Source of the DNA: Limosilactobacillus caccae
GTDB lineage: Bacteria; Bacillota; Bacilli; Lactobacillales; Lactobacillaceae
Assembly (NCBI RefSeq): GCF_900156885.1
Contig: NZ_FTOY01000010.1
Span: 248,001-312,000, forward strand
Length of the DNA stretch: 64,000 bases
Direction of reading: 5' to 3'
The position numbers were made by a program, and so were the translations under genes. Positions 1 through 8,610 of this stretch are shown here, piece after piece. The notes under the pieces are model-generated. The model was given only the letters and a program-made list of their open reading frames with translations. It made no database searches and was not told the origin of the DNA. Within the stretch, counting starts at the first letter, position 1, and each line of letters begins with the position of its first letter.

Positions 1-1647
1 AATATTTCCTGTTGGACTAACATATCTAAGGGCCCGCAGTGCATTAGTTACGAATACCCGTCTCTTAGCACTTTGACGGACAAGCTTAATCTTTTCAATG
101 CTTGGGTTACCAGTAACTGGCTCATAACCATCTGGCTTGATTACAACTACTCGAGCAAATAATGCTGATGGCAACGGCTCTTCAAAGAACTGAACTGAAC
201 CATCTTCATGCCGAATCTGGAACAGGTTCTCGACCTTTGCTAACGGATACCGCTTGATATCCTCAGCTAAGTGAACATCGTGCAAGCCTAACTCAGAATT
301 GATAATCATCGTTACCATATCACCAGCACCAGCAAGGTGAATTGCAACCGTCTTATCTTCCTTGTTAATAATTGATGCATCGGTTGATCCAGCACCTAAG
401 TCAAGGATTGCAATTGGCTTGTCGGTCCCCGGAGTTGTTAATGCTCCCCGGATAGCTGATTCAACTTCAGCACCACCAATTTCAACTTTCGTATGGAATT
501 CTTGTTCAATGAGCTGAGCAATCACTTCCATTTGAAGGTGGTCTGACTTAACCATTGCGGCGATACCAACAGCCGATTCGTTTGAGAATTCTCCCGCAAG
601 TCCACCACGAACTTCAACAGGAACCTGAGTATCAATCGCAAGTAAGTCTTGAATTGCAATTTCACTATTTTGTTTTCCTGTAAGGTTCGCCATGGTCTGC
701 CGAACATTTTCCAACATTCCACCAACGTTAGTGCCTGACTCACCGGTAATATCATTAATGTGCCGGAAACCGGAAACTTTGTCCATAATCGCATCGGCAC
801 CTTCTGAAACACCGACCTCTTCTTTGCCAGTGTCACCATTAATAATGATCTTACCTGCTGGAATAACACGTGCCTTAACATCCCCAGCAGGTGTCTTAAT
901 AACAACTGCTGAACGGTTACCGATAAGTGCCCGTGACACTGGAACAATATTCTTCGTTTCTTCAGAATCTAATCCAAACAAGGTAGCAATACCATAAGGA
1001 TTAGATAGTTGAGAAATAACTTGTCCCGGTCCGGCAACTTCAACAGCAGCAAGCATGTTAAGAGGAACTTTGTCAATCATGGCAACTTCATCAACAATCG
1101 GAATCTTCTTGTTTAACCGGTTGTTGACCAAGACACCATCATCATTTTGCATGATTGCAGCGGTAATCTTATAACCAGAGGCAACATAAGCATTTATTAA
1201 TTTGGCAACATCTTCAAAGTCAATATCCTTAGAAATAACAACAATATAGTTCTTACTCTTATCAGTCTGCTTTAACAGGTCCAAGAGCCGGACAGTAATC
1301 CCGGCGCCCGTCCCTAAACCACCTGGAGTATCAGGGTTGTGCCCAATCATCGTCGATTCAGTAACAACCGTTTCAGTGATTGTCTCCATTGCAACGTCAC
1401 CAATAACTGGCGTTGCTTCATTGATCCGAATCAGATCAATATCATTAATGGTTAAGTTTGACTTGTTAAGGACTTGGTTAATTGAATCTCTGATACCAAC
1501 TAGATTTTGCTTAGTACCCTTGACACCTGTAGTAGGGGCAATACCGGAGTTAATAAAGTGAACCTCACCACTGTCCGTTACATTTGCTAATGCAACTTCT
1601 GTGGATGAATTCCCGATATCAACACCAATTACTTTTTCAGTTGACAT
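1..1647 (-). CDS. pduG: Diol/glycerol dehydratase reactivase, large subunit (partial)
   Basis: ATP-dependent chaperone that removes damaged cobalamin from diol dehydratase PduCDE so that fresh adenosylcobalamin can bind. The frame is open from the ATG at 1647 to the left edge, 549 codons of the roughly 610 usual for the family, so the C-terminus lies outside. The N-terminus has the actin/Hsp70-type phosphate loop (GVDIGNSSTEVA) expected of the family. A GGGAG ribosome binding site precedes the ATG, 28 nt after pduE, so it is the next gene of the pdu operon. The small reactivase subunit PduH would be expected beyond the left edge. Confidence 0.93.
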   Translation of the reverse strand, partial: MSTEKVIGVDIGNSSTEVALANVTDSGEVHFINSGIAPTTGVKGTKQNLVGIRDSINQVLNKSNLTINDIDLIRINEATPVIGDVAMETITETVVTESTMIGHNPDTPGGLGTGAGITVRLLDLLKQTDKSKNYIVVISKDIDFEDVAKLINAYVASGYKITAAIMQNDDGVLVNNRLNKKIPIVDEVAMIDKVPLNMLAAVEVAGPGQVISQLSNPYGIATLFGLDSEETKNIVPVSRALIGNRSAVVIKTPAGDVKARVIPAGKIIINGDTGKEEVGVSEGADAIMDKVSGFRHINDITGESGTNVGGMLENVRQTMANLTGKQNSEIAIQDLLAIDTQVPVEVRGGLAGEFSNESAVGIAAMVKSDHLQMEVIAQLIEQEFHTKVEIGGAEVESAIRGALTTPGTDKPIAILDLGAGSTDASIINKEDKTVAIHLAGAGDMVTMIINSELGLHDVHLAEDIKRYPLAKVENLFQIRHEDGSVQFFEEPLPSALFARVVVIKPDGYEPVTGNPSIEKIKLVRQSAKRRVFVTNALRALRYVSPTGNI

Positions 1648-1675
1648 ATATAAAACTCCCTACTTCATTGAGATA

Positions 1676-2188
1676 TTAGTTATCGCCCTTTAGCTTCTTC
1701 CGACTTTCGTAGTAGTCAGCGGCATCTTCAAACCAAGCAGCACAAACATTGGCATTGTACTTATCACGAAGTTCCTTAGCAATGTCTAATAATTCTTGCT
1801 TAGTTGAACGGAACGGACGCAAAGCATCGTACATTTCAAGAACCCGTTCATCAGGTACGCGAGTTAATTCAGCGGCCCGTTGAAGGTTCTTTTGGATAGC
1901 TGGACGACCGGCATTGGCTGCAATTTCCCCTTGAAGCTTTAAGGCTTCTGGTGTAATCCGCAATTCTTTTGGATCAACTTGGTCGTTAGCAACCTTATCC
2001 AATGTAATATCATCAAGGCTTGTACCTTTTGGTGTTTTTACTAAGTCACGGTGCTTTTGGTAAAGAGGATAATCATCAGCTGTCATTTCCTTACCAGTAC
2101 TTGTTGCAGCACTAGTAGAGCTGGCAGATGATGAGTTATTCCCCATTTGCGCCATGATCTTTGCTACTAAATCATCAACTTCACTCAT
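1676..2188 (-). CDS. pduE: Propanediol dehydratase small subunit
   Basis: Gamma subunit (170 aa) of the adenosylcobalamin-dependent dehydratase that converts 1,2-propanediol to propionaldehyde and glycerol to 3-hydroxypropionaldehyde (reuterin) inside the microcompartment. Sequence and length match lactobacillar PduE. Residues 1-17 form a short amphipathic helix like known encapsulation peptides, followed by a Ser/Ala/Thr-rich linker (about residues 18-33). It starts 12 nt after pduD and is co-transcribed with it. Confidence 0.95.
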   Translation of the reverse strand: MSEVDDLVAKIMAQMGNNSSSASSTSAATSTGKEMTADDYPLYQKHRDLVKTPKGTSLDDITLDKVANDQVDPKELRITPEALKLQGEIAANAGRPAIQKNLQRAAELTRVPDERVLEMYDALRPFRSTKQELLDIAKELRDKYNANVCAAWFEDAADYYESRKKLKGDN

Positions 2189-2200
2189 CGTTATGCCTCC

Positions 2201-2905
2201 TTAAAACGTAACCTTAATTTCTTCTTCAGGCTTACCAACAACAACTTGGTGAGTTTCACGAATGTGCATGATTGCTGAAATAGCTTGGTAGTGAATACGA
2301 GCAAGTTGGTCGTTCTTAGCTGGAACTGGCTCTGGAGATTCACCCTTAGCATACATAGCAGCATTCTTACCAATTGCCCGGAAAGTTTCTGGAGTAAGAA
2401 CTGGAGCTTGTGGGAACAATTCAAGGTTTCCAAGAGGGTCTTGGTCCTTTTGGTGGATAACAGTCGTACCCTTAGATTGGATACCAATTGCAATCCCTGA
2501 ACCAGATAAGTGATCACCTTGAACTGCACAGAAGGCAACGTCTGATGACCGGTATACCTTAACTACCCGTGCTTTAAGCCCTTCTTCTTCAATTCCGGCA
2601 ATTACCTGACGGAGAACTTCCTTATGTGGAAGCCCTGTTTCGGTCTTGTCAAGGACAGTGGCAAATGCAGGGGCTACAGCAATAACAACTTCGTCCTTTG
2701 AGTAACCCGGCTTTGCTGGGCCAACTGGTTGGAACCAGTCAAGCTTCTTCTCAGGAACAGCTTTACTGTTTGGTTGTTGTACCTCTTCAGTAGTAGTTGT
2801 TGTAGTAGTATCTTTACCAAAATTAATCTTTGTATCGATTTGGTTTGTTTCGTTTAAGACTTCTTGAACGATTTGACGCAATAATTTTTCATCAATATCA
2901 GCCAT
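2201..2905 (-). CDS. pduD: Propanediol dehydratase medium subunit
   Basis: Beta subunit (234 aa) of the B12-dependent diol dehydratase. Residues 1-18 ([18 protein letters not shown]) closely resemble the PduD encapsulation helix that targets the enzyme to the microcompartment lumen. A run of seven threonines near residues 33-39 acts as a flexible linker to the catalytic part. The gene lies 17 nt after pduC and 12 nt before pduE. Function follows from strong family resemblance and operon position. Confidence 0.96.
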   Translation of the reverse strand: MADIDEKLLRQIVQEVLNETNQIDTKINFGKDTTTTTTTEEVQQPNSKAVPEKKLDWFQPVGPAKPGYSKDEVVIAVAPAFATVLDKTETGLPHKEVLRQVIAGIEEEGLKARVVKVYRSSDVAFCAVQGDHLSGSGIAIGIQSKGTTVIHQKDQDPLGNLELFPQAPVLTPETFRAIGKNAAMYAKGESPEPVPAKNDQLARIHYQAISAIMHIRETHQVVVGKPEEEIKVTF

Positions 2906-2922
2906 AACAGATTACCTCCCTT

Positions 2923-4599
2923 CTACAGTTCCAAGTGTTCTGGATCAAGTGCGAATGGAAGGTCTTTAATCCGATCCCATTCTTCCTTGTCTTCGTAAAG
3001 ACGGTATCCAGTACCTGGGCCTTGGTAGTCATTTCCGTCGTTAACGGCAGAAGTGATGTTCCAATCCTTATCGAAGATTGATGAAGTTTGAAGGTAATCC
3101 CCAACAACCTTTTGCTTTTGCAGGTTCAAGACAGCTTGAGCAACATCCTTGAATCCGTGGTTGTACAATGCCTTGATGATATCAATAGCAGTAATACCAC
3201 GATCCATCATGTCTTGGGCAGCCTTCATATCTGCAACCATGTCACGCTTTGGCATGTCATCGTGAGTGTTAGCGTATGTTGCAGCTTCAACTTCTTCATC
3301 AGTAATCTTAGGCAAGCCAAGATCTTCAAATACAGCTTGAAGAGCTCTAGCAGCCTTGTTACGAGCCTTAATAATTACGTCTTCTTCAACTGGGTGAATA
3401 CCATAGAATTGACCTAAGTCACGTTCCATAACGTACATGTCATCGTAGTCCATGGCATCAGTGTTTGAACCAGCAAAGGTGTTATCGTAGTTAGGTGTTG
3501 ATGAGTAACCAGAGTTGATGTAGTCAGTACCGGCAATAAATTGTCCGATAAACCGTTCAGTCCGACGCATATCTGAGTGTGAGTATGCTTGGTCACAACC
3601 AGAAGCACATTCAATGTCACACATCATACATAATAAGTTTTCACCGAGGACTTCACGGATACCGTTAGGAACGGCACCTGGGATTTCGATACAACTTACG
3701 GCACCGTTTTGCAAGCCTTGTACACCTGAAGCCTTAGTAAGTAAGATACAACGAGCTTCAAGGTATAACATTGACTTACCTTCTGGGTAACCCATCAGAA
3801 CTTCTGAACCGGCACCTGAAGTAAACCGCATCTTCAAACCACGTGATGCATAACATGATGCCAAGAATCCTTTAGACCAAGGAGTGTCATCACCATCAGT
3901 AAATACCCGGTCAGTACCATAAACTGAAATAGTTTCAGCGTATGCAGTGAAACCACGCATCCCTAATTGCAATTCAGTAGCTTCTTCAACAGAACATTGC
4001 GTTAATACCCCTGGGCGACCAGTTTGTGCACCAATCAAAATGGACATAGCGTTAAATGGTGCGTAACGGGCAACCGCAGTAGTAGTTTCTTGCTCTGGGA
4101 AGCCACGCAATGCAGCATCAGCAGCATCGGCAGCAATTTGAACTGGGTTATCAACAGTGTTAGTAACGTGACACTGGTTATCTGGCTTACGACGTGGACG
4201 CATCTTCTTGATCGCCATGATCATTTCACCAAAGTCAAGCTTACTAATAATTTCTTCAGCCTTCGCAGGAGTTAATGCTGAAGTAATCTTAATAATCTCA
4301 TCACGTGAAACGTTAGGGTCAACTAACATCCGTGCGATCTTTGTCGAATCCATGTTCATAACATTTTCAACGTTATCAACATCAATCCCGTACTTAGCAA
4401 TATATAGGTCAATTAAATCAAAGTCTTCAAGCTTCTTGCCATCCATTTCGACAATCTTACCGTTTTCAACTTTGATACTTGGCTTAGGATCATTAGGACC
4501 CATCATTGCAACGAAACCTTCTTCAGGCCATTCCTTAACAAACGTATCCTGGTGAATTGGACGCTTTTCTAGTTCTTCAAAACGCTTTTGACGCTTCAT
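2923..4599 (-). CDS. pduC: Propanediol dehydratase large subunit
   Basis: Alpha subunit (558 aa), carrying the TIM-barrel active site where the adenosyl radical abstracts substrate hydrogen. The sequence is nearly that of L. reuteri PduC from end to end (start MKRQKRFEELEKRP, end DPEHLEL). An upstream in-frame ATG at 4662 would add 21 residues and overlap the end of pduB; the start at 4599 has the GGGAGG ribosome binding site and gives the family length. It is the third gene of the operon. Confidence 0.97.
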   Translation of the reverse strand: MKRQKRFEELEKRPIHQDTFVKEWPEEGFVAMMGPNDPKPSIKVENGKIVEMDGKKLEDFDLIDLYIAKYGIDVDNVENVMNMDSTKIARMLVDPNVSRDEIIKITSALTPAKAEEIISKLDFGEMIMAIKKMRPRRKPDNQCHVTNTVDNPVQIAADAADAALRGFPEQETTTAVARYAPFNAMSILIGAQTGRPGVLTQCSVEEATELQLGMRGFTAYAETISVYGTDRVFTDGDDTPWSKGFLASCYASRGLKMRFTSGAGSEVLMGYPEGKSMLYLEARCILLTKASGVQGLQNGAVSCIEIPGAVPNGIREVLGENLLCMMCDIECASGCDQAYSHSDMRRTERFIGQFIAGTDYINSGYSSTPNYDNTFAGSNTDAMDYDDMYVMERDLGQFYGIHPVEEDVIIKARNKAARALQAVFEDLGLPKITDEEVEAATYANTHDDMPKRDMVADMKAAQDMMDRGITAIDIIKALYNHGFKDVAQAVLNLQKQKVVGDYLQTSSIFDKDWNITSAVNDGNDYQGPGTGYRLYEDKEEWDRIKDLPFALDPEHLEL

Positions 4600-4621
4600 A
4601 AAGTAGTTCCTCCCTTCAGAT

Positions 4622-5338
4622 CTACTTAATGTACGATGGGAAATCATTAACTGGTTCTTCACCGAACTGTGACAATAACTTCAAACCTACTTCACGGCCA
4701 GCCATAACAGCTTGACGAACAGCACCAGAATCACCGGTGATGGTCAAGCAACCTTCGTTGGAGAAGCTTGTGCCATGACTTGGTGAAGTAAAGCCAAGTG
4801 GTTCTACACCAGCAGTCTTTAATGCCTTATCTCCCATTACGACACCAATTCCTGAAGGGCAACCGCAAATTAGTCCAAATGCCTTACCTTCAACTGCTCC
4901 CAAACCAATGTGAGCAGCACCGGCAGCACGCGCTGTAAATTGAAGTTCAAGGTGACCGGCTTTAGCATTGTAAACGTCACCGAATGTCCGCTTAAGGTTG
5001 TCTAAGGCAACCCGGATAGCTTGACGAGCATCAGCAGGATCTTCACCACCGATAATGATCAAAGATCCGTGGCCTCCGCCACCCTTAGTATCACGTGGCC
5101 ATTCAACATCGATACATTCCATGTTAGTAGCCTTGATACCTTCGTCCATTGCCATAATTTGTGGACCAGCACCAGTACGGGCACTAAGGATCCCCAATGT
5201 CTTGTATTGTTTTGTAACGTGTAATTTATCTAATAATAGTTGATCAACACTTGGAATTACCATCCCAATGGTGTCACCAATTTCACTAGCACCGACAAAT
5301 TCTGGAACTGTACTAGTAGAGTTCAGAAAGTCATTCAT
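4622..5338 (-). CDS. pduB: Microcompartment shell protein PduB (tandem BMC)
   Basis: Trimeric shell protein made of two fused BMC domains (238 aa, the usual lactobacillar length). The N-terminal extension of about 25 residues before Met26 resembles the PduB-specific segment that links shell to enzyme core in Salmonella; Met26 (MVIPSVDQ) is a possible internal start for a PduB'-like short form. A GGAGG site precedes the ATG. About 100 nt with a hairpin separate it from pduA. It forms facets of the shell that hold PduCDE and the toxic aldehyde. Confidence 0.95.
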   Translation of the reverse strand: MNDFLNSTSTVPEFVGASEIGDTIGMVIPSVDQLLLDKLHVTKQYKTLGILSARTGAGPQIMAMDEGIKATNMECIDVEWPRDTKGGGGHGSLIIIGGEDPADARQAIRVALDNLKRTFGDVYNAKAGHLELQFTARAAGAAHIGLGAVEGKAFGLICGCPSGIGVVMGDKALKTAGVEPLGFTSPSHGTSFSNEGCLTITGDSGAVRQAVMAGREVGLKLLSQFGEEPVNDFPSYIK

Positions 5339-5379
5339 TTTTTATTTCCTCCTGCCTATTGAAAAAAGCTCCTAATAAT

Positions 5380-5429
5380 AAAGCTCTTATTACAGATTAT
5401 TTGTACCTTGCCGTCTGTATAAGGGCTTT
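5380..5429 (-). other. Intercistronic hairpin between pduA and pduB
   Basis: On the minus-strand transcript an imperfect stem of about 15 bp is formed by the arm at 5429-5414 and the arm at 5396-5380 (AAAGC, one mismatch, CTTAT, then ACAGA against the complementary arm). Only a weak U-run follows, so it may be a leaky terminator or a processing/stability element rather than a full stop. It would favour excess pduA message over the downstream genes. Confidence 0.55.
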
Positions 5430-5440
5430 AACGCTAAAAA

Positions 5441-5719
5441 CTAATCCTTGTTTGGTAAGAGCTTTTCAACTTCAGATTGGGGACGTGGAATTACGTAGTT
5501 GGATACAACTTCCCCAATATTTTCAGCAGCTTGTACACCTGCGTCAACTGATGCCTTAACAGCACCAACATCACCACGAACCATAACAGTTACTAATCCG
5601 TGACCAATCTTTTCTTGGCCAACCAGCTTAACATTAGCAGCCTTAACCATTGCATCGGCAGCTTCGATTGAAGCTACAAGTCCTTCGGTTTCAATTAAAC
5701 CAAGTGCTTCTTGTCCCAT
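5441..5719 (-). CDS. pduA: Microcompartment shell hexamer protein PduA
   Basis: Single BMC-domain protein (92 aa) that forms hexameric tiles with a central substrate pore. The family core [20 protein letters not shown] is present. The pore loop, KIGSG in the best studied PduA/PduJ, reads KIGHG here (codon CAC), placing histidine where the pore serine usually sits. First gene of the operon, preceded by a GGAGG site. It could be called PduJ-like, but its first position and end [12 protein letters not shown] fit PduA. Confidence 0.93.
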   Translation of the reverse strand: MGQEALGLIETEGLVASIEAADAMVKAANVKLVGQEKIGHGLVTVMVRGDVGAVKASVDAGVQAAENIGEVVSNYVIPRPQSEVEKLLPNKD

Positions 5720-5751
5720 AAAAAATGCCTCCTAAATATCAAAAGCTAAAC

Positions 5752-5775
5752 AGCGATCATCAGAAATCGCTTACA
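5752..5775 (-). promoter_or_regulatory. Candidate cre (CcpA) site and inverted repeat in the pduA leader
   Basis: Positions 5762-5775 (AGAAATCGCTTACA) fit the degenerate cre consensus WGNAANCGNWNNCW at every fixed position. It overlaps an inverted repeat AGCGAT-N8-ATCGCT at 5752-5771. The site lies between pduA and the divergent pocR, close to the pduA ribosome binding site. Carbon catabolite control of pdu by CcpA is an inference; no good -35/-10 pair is visible for pduA, which fits an activator-dependent promoter. Confidence 0.5.
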
Positions 5776-5889
5776 ATTTGGTACATGTTCATTCTATTAC
5801 AAGATGTTGGCGATATATTATCTTAAAAATTACCGGGATAGGTAAAATGGCAAAAAATAACAATTATCTATAATAAAATTGCCAAGAAA

Positions 5890-5925
5890 GCGTTTTTTTG
5901 TAGAAAGATATGCTAGTATATTAGG
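5890..5925 (+). promoter_or_regulatory. pocR promoter (extended -10)
   Basis: A TGC-TAGTAT extended -10 element (-10 hexamer at 5914-5919) lies 45 nt upstream of the pocR ATG. No convincing -35 is seen; a T-rich tract precedes it. Confidence 0.5.
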
Positions 5926-5963
5926 TGGATTTCAATTTTTTCATTATGTAAGTGGGGTTACTA

Positions 5964-7049
5964 ATGTACGAGTATTCATCAAAATTTCTTAACGATATTC
6001 AAAAGGTTACGAAATTATTCACAAAGATCACTAATACAAATATTGTCTTCATCAGTACAACAGGCGCAGTTGTTGACTCAAACACCTTATTATTCGATTC
6101 CAGCGTGACAATTGATTATTTGCGGAAGCTCGAATTGAAAAGTTATGTGGCGTTTCCGGTAATCATTAATGACTCCCTCAACGGATTTTTCATTCTTGAT
6201 ACTGCGCAATTAGACCCTGATGAAGCGAAATTATGCGGAAAATACATCAAAGTTTCTATTGGTGAGGCTATCGACGATCGCACCAATGACATTCAAATCT
6301 TAAATCAATTAGAGACGACAAAAATCACCTCTTTGACGAAAGTGTTTAGTGGTATCCTCGGTATTTCAGCGGAAAATGCGATGGCTAATGCTGTTCCTGA
6401 TTTTGTTATTAACGGTACGGGAAAGAATGAATCATCGCCTAATGATATTGAAAAAAATATTATGATGGCACTTAAATACATCAATTCCAACCTTGAAAAG
6501 TCATTGACACTGGAAAATGTATCGCAAAAAATTTACCTTTCTCCTTCGTATTTAAGTCGGATTTTTAAAAATTATTTCAATGATAACTTCATCAACTATA
6601 TCAACTTGCAAAAAATTGCCTTAGCGCAAGAAAAACTTGTTTTTTCTAATACGCCAATTAATAAGCTGGCCCACCAAGTCGGCTTTTCACAAACAAGCTA
6701 CTTCACCAAAATTTTTAAGCAGAAAGTGGGAATGACACCATCAAAATACCGGAAATATAACTCGGCAATTAAAAAAATCTACACGATTCCCCGCAACCTG
6801 GATTGGCGGTCAAATAAATCTGTTTACGAAATCTCAAAAGACTTCTTTAATAAAAACGATATTTCATTTAAGGCTCGCGACTTAAATGGTTACCCTTATA
6901 TCTATTCCATTAACGGCTTAAGCGATATTGAAAATCAAGCTGGCTGGGTTTATACAGTAGATTGTTCACAACCGATTATCCCGGCAAGCGAAATTAACGT
7001 CTTTGATAAGTCCGTTGTCCAATGGATCTATACCGAAAAAATCCTTTAA
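5964..7049 (+). CDS. pocR: AraC-family activator of the pdu operon (PocR)
   Basis: Transcription factor of 361 aa, divergent from pduA. The first 150 residues correspond to the PocR sensory region. About residues 163-262 form the AraC/XylS double helix-turn-helix, with the second-helix signature GFSQTSYFTKIFKQKVGMTP. A C-terminal extension of about 95 residues follows; its end (YIYSINGLSDIENQAGWVYT, then a stretch ending VVQWIYTE) resembles the DUF4430/transcobalamin C-terminal fold. The ATG at 5964 is preferred; a GTG at 5952 would add four residues. It probably senses propanediol/glycerol and perhaps cobalamin. Confidence 0.88.
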   Translation: MYEYSSKFLNDIQKVTKLFTKITNTNIVFISTTGAVVDSNTLLFDSSVTIDYLRKLELKSYVAFPVIINDSLNGFFILDTAQLDPDEAKLCGKYIKVSIGEAIDDRTNDIQILNQLETTKITSLTKVFSGILGISAENAMANAVPDFVINGTGKNESSPNDIEKNIMMALKYINSNLEKSLTLENVSQKIYLSPSYLSRIFKNYFNDNFINYINLQKIALAQEKLVFSNTPINKLAHQVGFSQTSYFTKIFKQKVGMTPSKYRKYNSAIKKIYTIPRNLDWRSNKSVYEISKDFFNKNDISFKARDLNGYPYIYSINGLSDIENQAGWVYTVDCSQPIIPASEINVFDKSVVQWIYTEKIL

Positions 7050-7065
7050 AAAAGCCCTGGACAAA
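7048..7065 (+). terminator. Left half of the pocR/nitroreductase terminator, split by an IS
   Basis: AAAAAAGCCcTGG (7048-7060) is the 5' arm of a bidirectional terminator. Its partner CCAaGGCTTTTTTTT lies at 8594-8608, on the other side of the insertion sequence. Removing the IS and one copy of the AAA duplication restores a hairpin of about 12 bp with a 7-nt loop. Confidence 0.75.
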
Positions 7066-7101
7066 TGAAGTGCAAGACAAAAGTTAGACAAAATTAAATT
7101 A

Positions 7102-7998
7102 TTAAGCTACTAAGGTGTGATTCCGGTATTCAACTGGAGTCATGCCTTTTGTTTTTAAGGTTATTCTGACATTGTTAAAATACTCTACATATTTTTGCGC
7201 AAGCTCGGTTAATTCCGCGATGTCTTTACATGGTGGGAAACCAGCCAGTAATTCAGTCTTGAATAAGTGAAAGAAACTTTCAACTGGTGCGTTATCTAAG
7301 CAGTTTCCTTTGCGCGACATGCTTTGAATAAACTGATGCTCGGCTAATTTTTGGGTATAGTAACCTAACTGATAGTGCCACCCTTGATCTGAATGAATGA
7401 TTGGGTGAGCGGCATCAGGTAAATTGTTAATTAATTCTTTTAGTGTTCGTGTAATTAGATCCTTATTCGGGCTATTGCTAATCTGAAGGGCCAGAATTTC
7501 TTGACTAGCTTCATCAATCATTACTGAGATGTAAGCCCATTGACGATCTGCTAAGCGAACCTGTGTTACATCAGTATGGATAACACGGTAAGGTCGTTTC
7601 TCATTGAATTTTTGTTTCAATTTATTATCCGCAATTTTACCAATCGTACCCTGATAAGATGAATATTTACCATTACGATGGCGATTATATAAACTTACTT
7701 GAATGTTTAATTCGTGCATTAACTTGCGAATCGTATCACCAGACAAGTGTATTCCTAATTTATCTAGTTCCATTTGAATACGACGATAGCCCGCGATCCA
7801 ACGCCCGCGAAACTGAAATCGCTGCGCGATTTGAAGAATCACTTTCTTTACTTCAGTATATTTATCATGATGATTAGCGATTCGGTTACGTTCATCATGA
7901 TAGGTTGCCTTGGGCAGTTCGATAGCTTTGAGAATATCGCCAACCTTATAACGTTGTTTCTTTGGGCGTTGCGATTGATCGTCCCTGATCTGATCCAC
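7102..7998 (-). CDS. IS3-family transposase OrfB (DDE integrase domain)
   Basis: 298 aa in its own frame. After an HTH_21-like N-terminal part comes the rve integrase core, with the catalytic D, D and E visible in HTDVTQ, HSDQGW and APVESFF. The start is a GTG sharing a base with the OrfA stop (TAGTG), and the frame is -1 relative to OrfA. OrfB can therefore be made by reinitiation or, as usual in IS3 elements, as an OrfAB fusion by -1 frameshifting. Confidence 0.93.
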   Translation of the reverse strand: MDQIRDDQSQRPKKQRYKVGDILKAIELPKATYHDERNRIANHHDKYTEVKKVILQIAQRFQFRGRWIAGYRRIQMELDKLGIHLSGDTIRKLMHELNIQVSLYNRHRNGKYSSYQGTIGKIADNKLKQKFNEKRPYRVIHTDVTQVRLADRQWAYISVMIDEASQEILALQISNSPNKDLITRTLKELINNLPDAAHPIIHSDQGWHYQLGYYTQKLAEHQFIQSMSRKGNCLDNAPVESFFHLFKTELLAGFPPCKDIAELTELAQKYVEYFNNVRITLKTKGMTPVEYRNHTLVA

Positions 7999-8531
7999 TA
8001 TTTGGGTTTTCTTTCTGGCTTTGAGGGTCCGAACAGGGACAGCGATTTTTTTAAGATATCCCGCTCCAACTTGGTATCGTAAAGTTCTTGATTTTTCTTC
8101 GCTAATTCTTCCTTCAATCGTTCTAACTCACTTTTATTGGCGAGTTGACGAACCTGCTTCTTAGTATGTTTCACTTTAGACGGCCTACCTTTCGGGTGAG
8201 GCTTCAAGGCTGTAATGCCGTCTCGCGCAAATTGTGAGCGCCAAGTAGAGATTTGAGCTACTAAAATATCAAATCGAGACGCTACTTCAGCCATTGATTC
8301 CTCATGAGTTTGGTAGTAGTCTATCACATTTAATTTAAAATCAGTGGTGAATGTTCGTTTGTGTTGACGTTTTTTAAGTGCGTCGACACCGCTCAGCTGG
8401 TATCTTTGTACCCATTCAGCGATACGTCGTTCACTAATTTTATATTTTTTACTTAAATCATAAGTACTTTGAGAGGTTGAAAGGTATTCATGGACGATTT
8501 GGGCTTTCAGTTCCGCTTTATATTTGGTCAT
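7998..8531 (-). CDS. IS3-family transposase OrfA (helix-turn-helix)
   Basis: 177 aa from the ATG at 8531 (MTKYKAELK). Two helix-turn-helix units lie near residues 1-50 and 60-110, followed by a basic region and a leucine-zipper-like coiled coil near the C-terminus (SELERLKEELAKKNQ). This is the typical OrfA arrangement for binding the terminal repeats and multimerising. It overlaps OrfB by one base. Confidence 0.92.
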   Translation of the reverse strand: MTKYKAELKAQIVHEYLSTSQSTYDLSKKYKISERRIAEWVQRYQLSGVDALKKRQHKRTFTTDFKLNVIDYYQTHEESMAEVASRFDILVAQISTWRSQFARDGITALKPHPKGRPSKVKHTKKQVRQLANKSELERLKEELAKKNQELYDTKLERDILKKSLSLFGPSKPERKPK

Positions 8532-8588
8532 ACAAAAAAGTGCCTCCACAATCATTAGACTTTTGTCTAACAATTGTAGGGCACTTCA

Positions 8589-8610
8589 AAATTCCAAGGC
8601 TTTTTTTTAA
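8589..8610 (-). terminator. Right half of the split terminator
   Basis: CCAAGG followed by CTTTTTTTT at 8594-8608 is the 3' arm of the hairpin whose other arm is at 7048-7060. With the IS present, neither pocR nor the nitroreductase gene keeps the original hairpin beside it. Confidence 0.7.

Larger units (their letters stand above)
7066..8588 (-). mobile_element. IS3-family insertion sequence (IS150-like group), 1,523 bp
   Basis: Terminal inverted repeats start TGAAGTGC at 7066 and end GCACTTCA at 8588; the internal match GTTAGACAAAA also appears at both ends. Flanking AAA at 7063-7065 and 8589-8591 fits a 3-bp target duplication. It encodes OrfA and OrfB on the minus strand, both full length, so the element looks intact and possibly active. 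Confidence 0.93.

Noticed and set aside
2191-2538. Overlapping minus-strand frame inside pduD
   Set aside because: Shadow frame with Leu/Lys-rich, unrecognisable product inside a certain gene; the same applies to other overlapping frames within pduC, zwf and lacS.
5441-5719. Assignment as pduJ instead of pduA
   Set aside because: First position beside pduB and the divergent pocR is that of pduA; PduJ is usually further downstream, outside this window.
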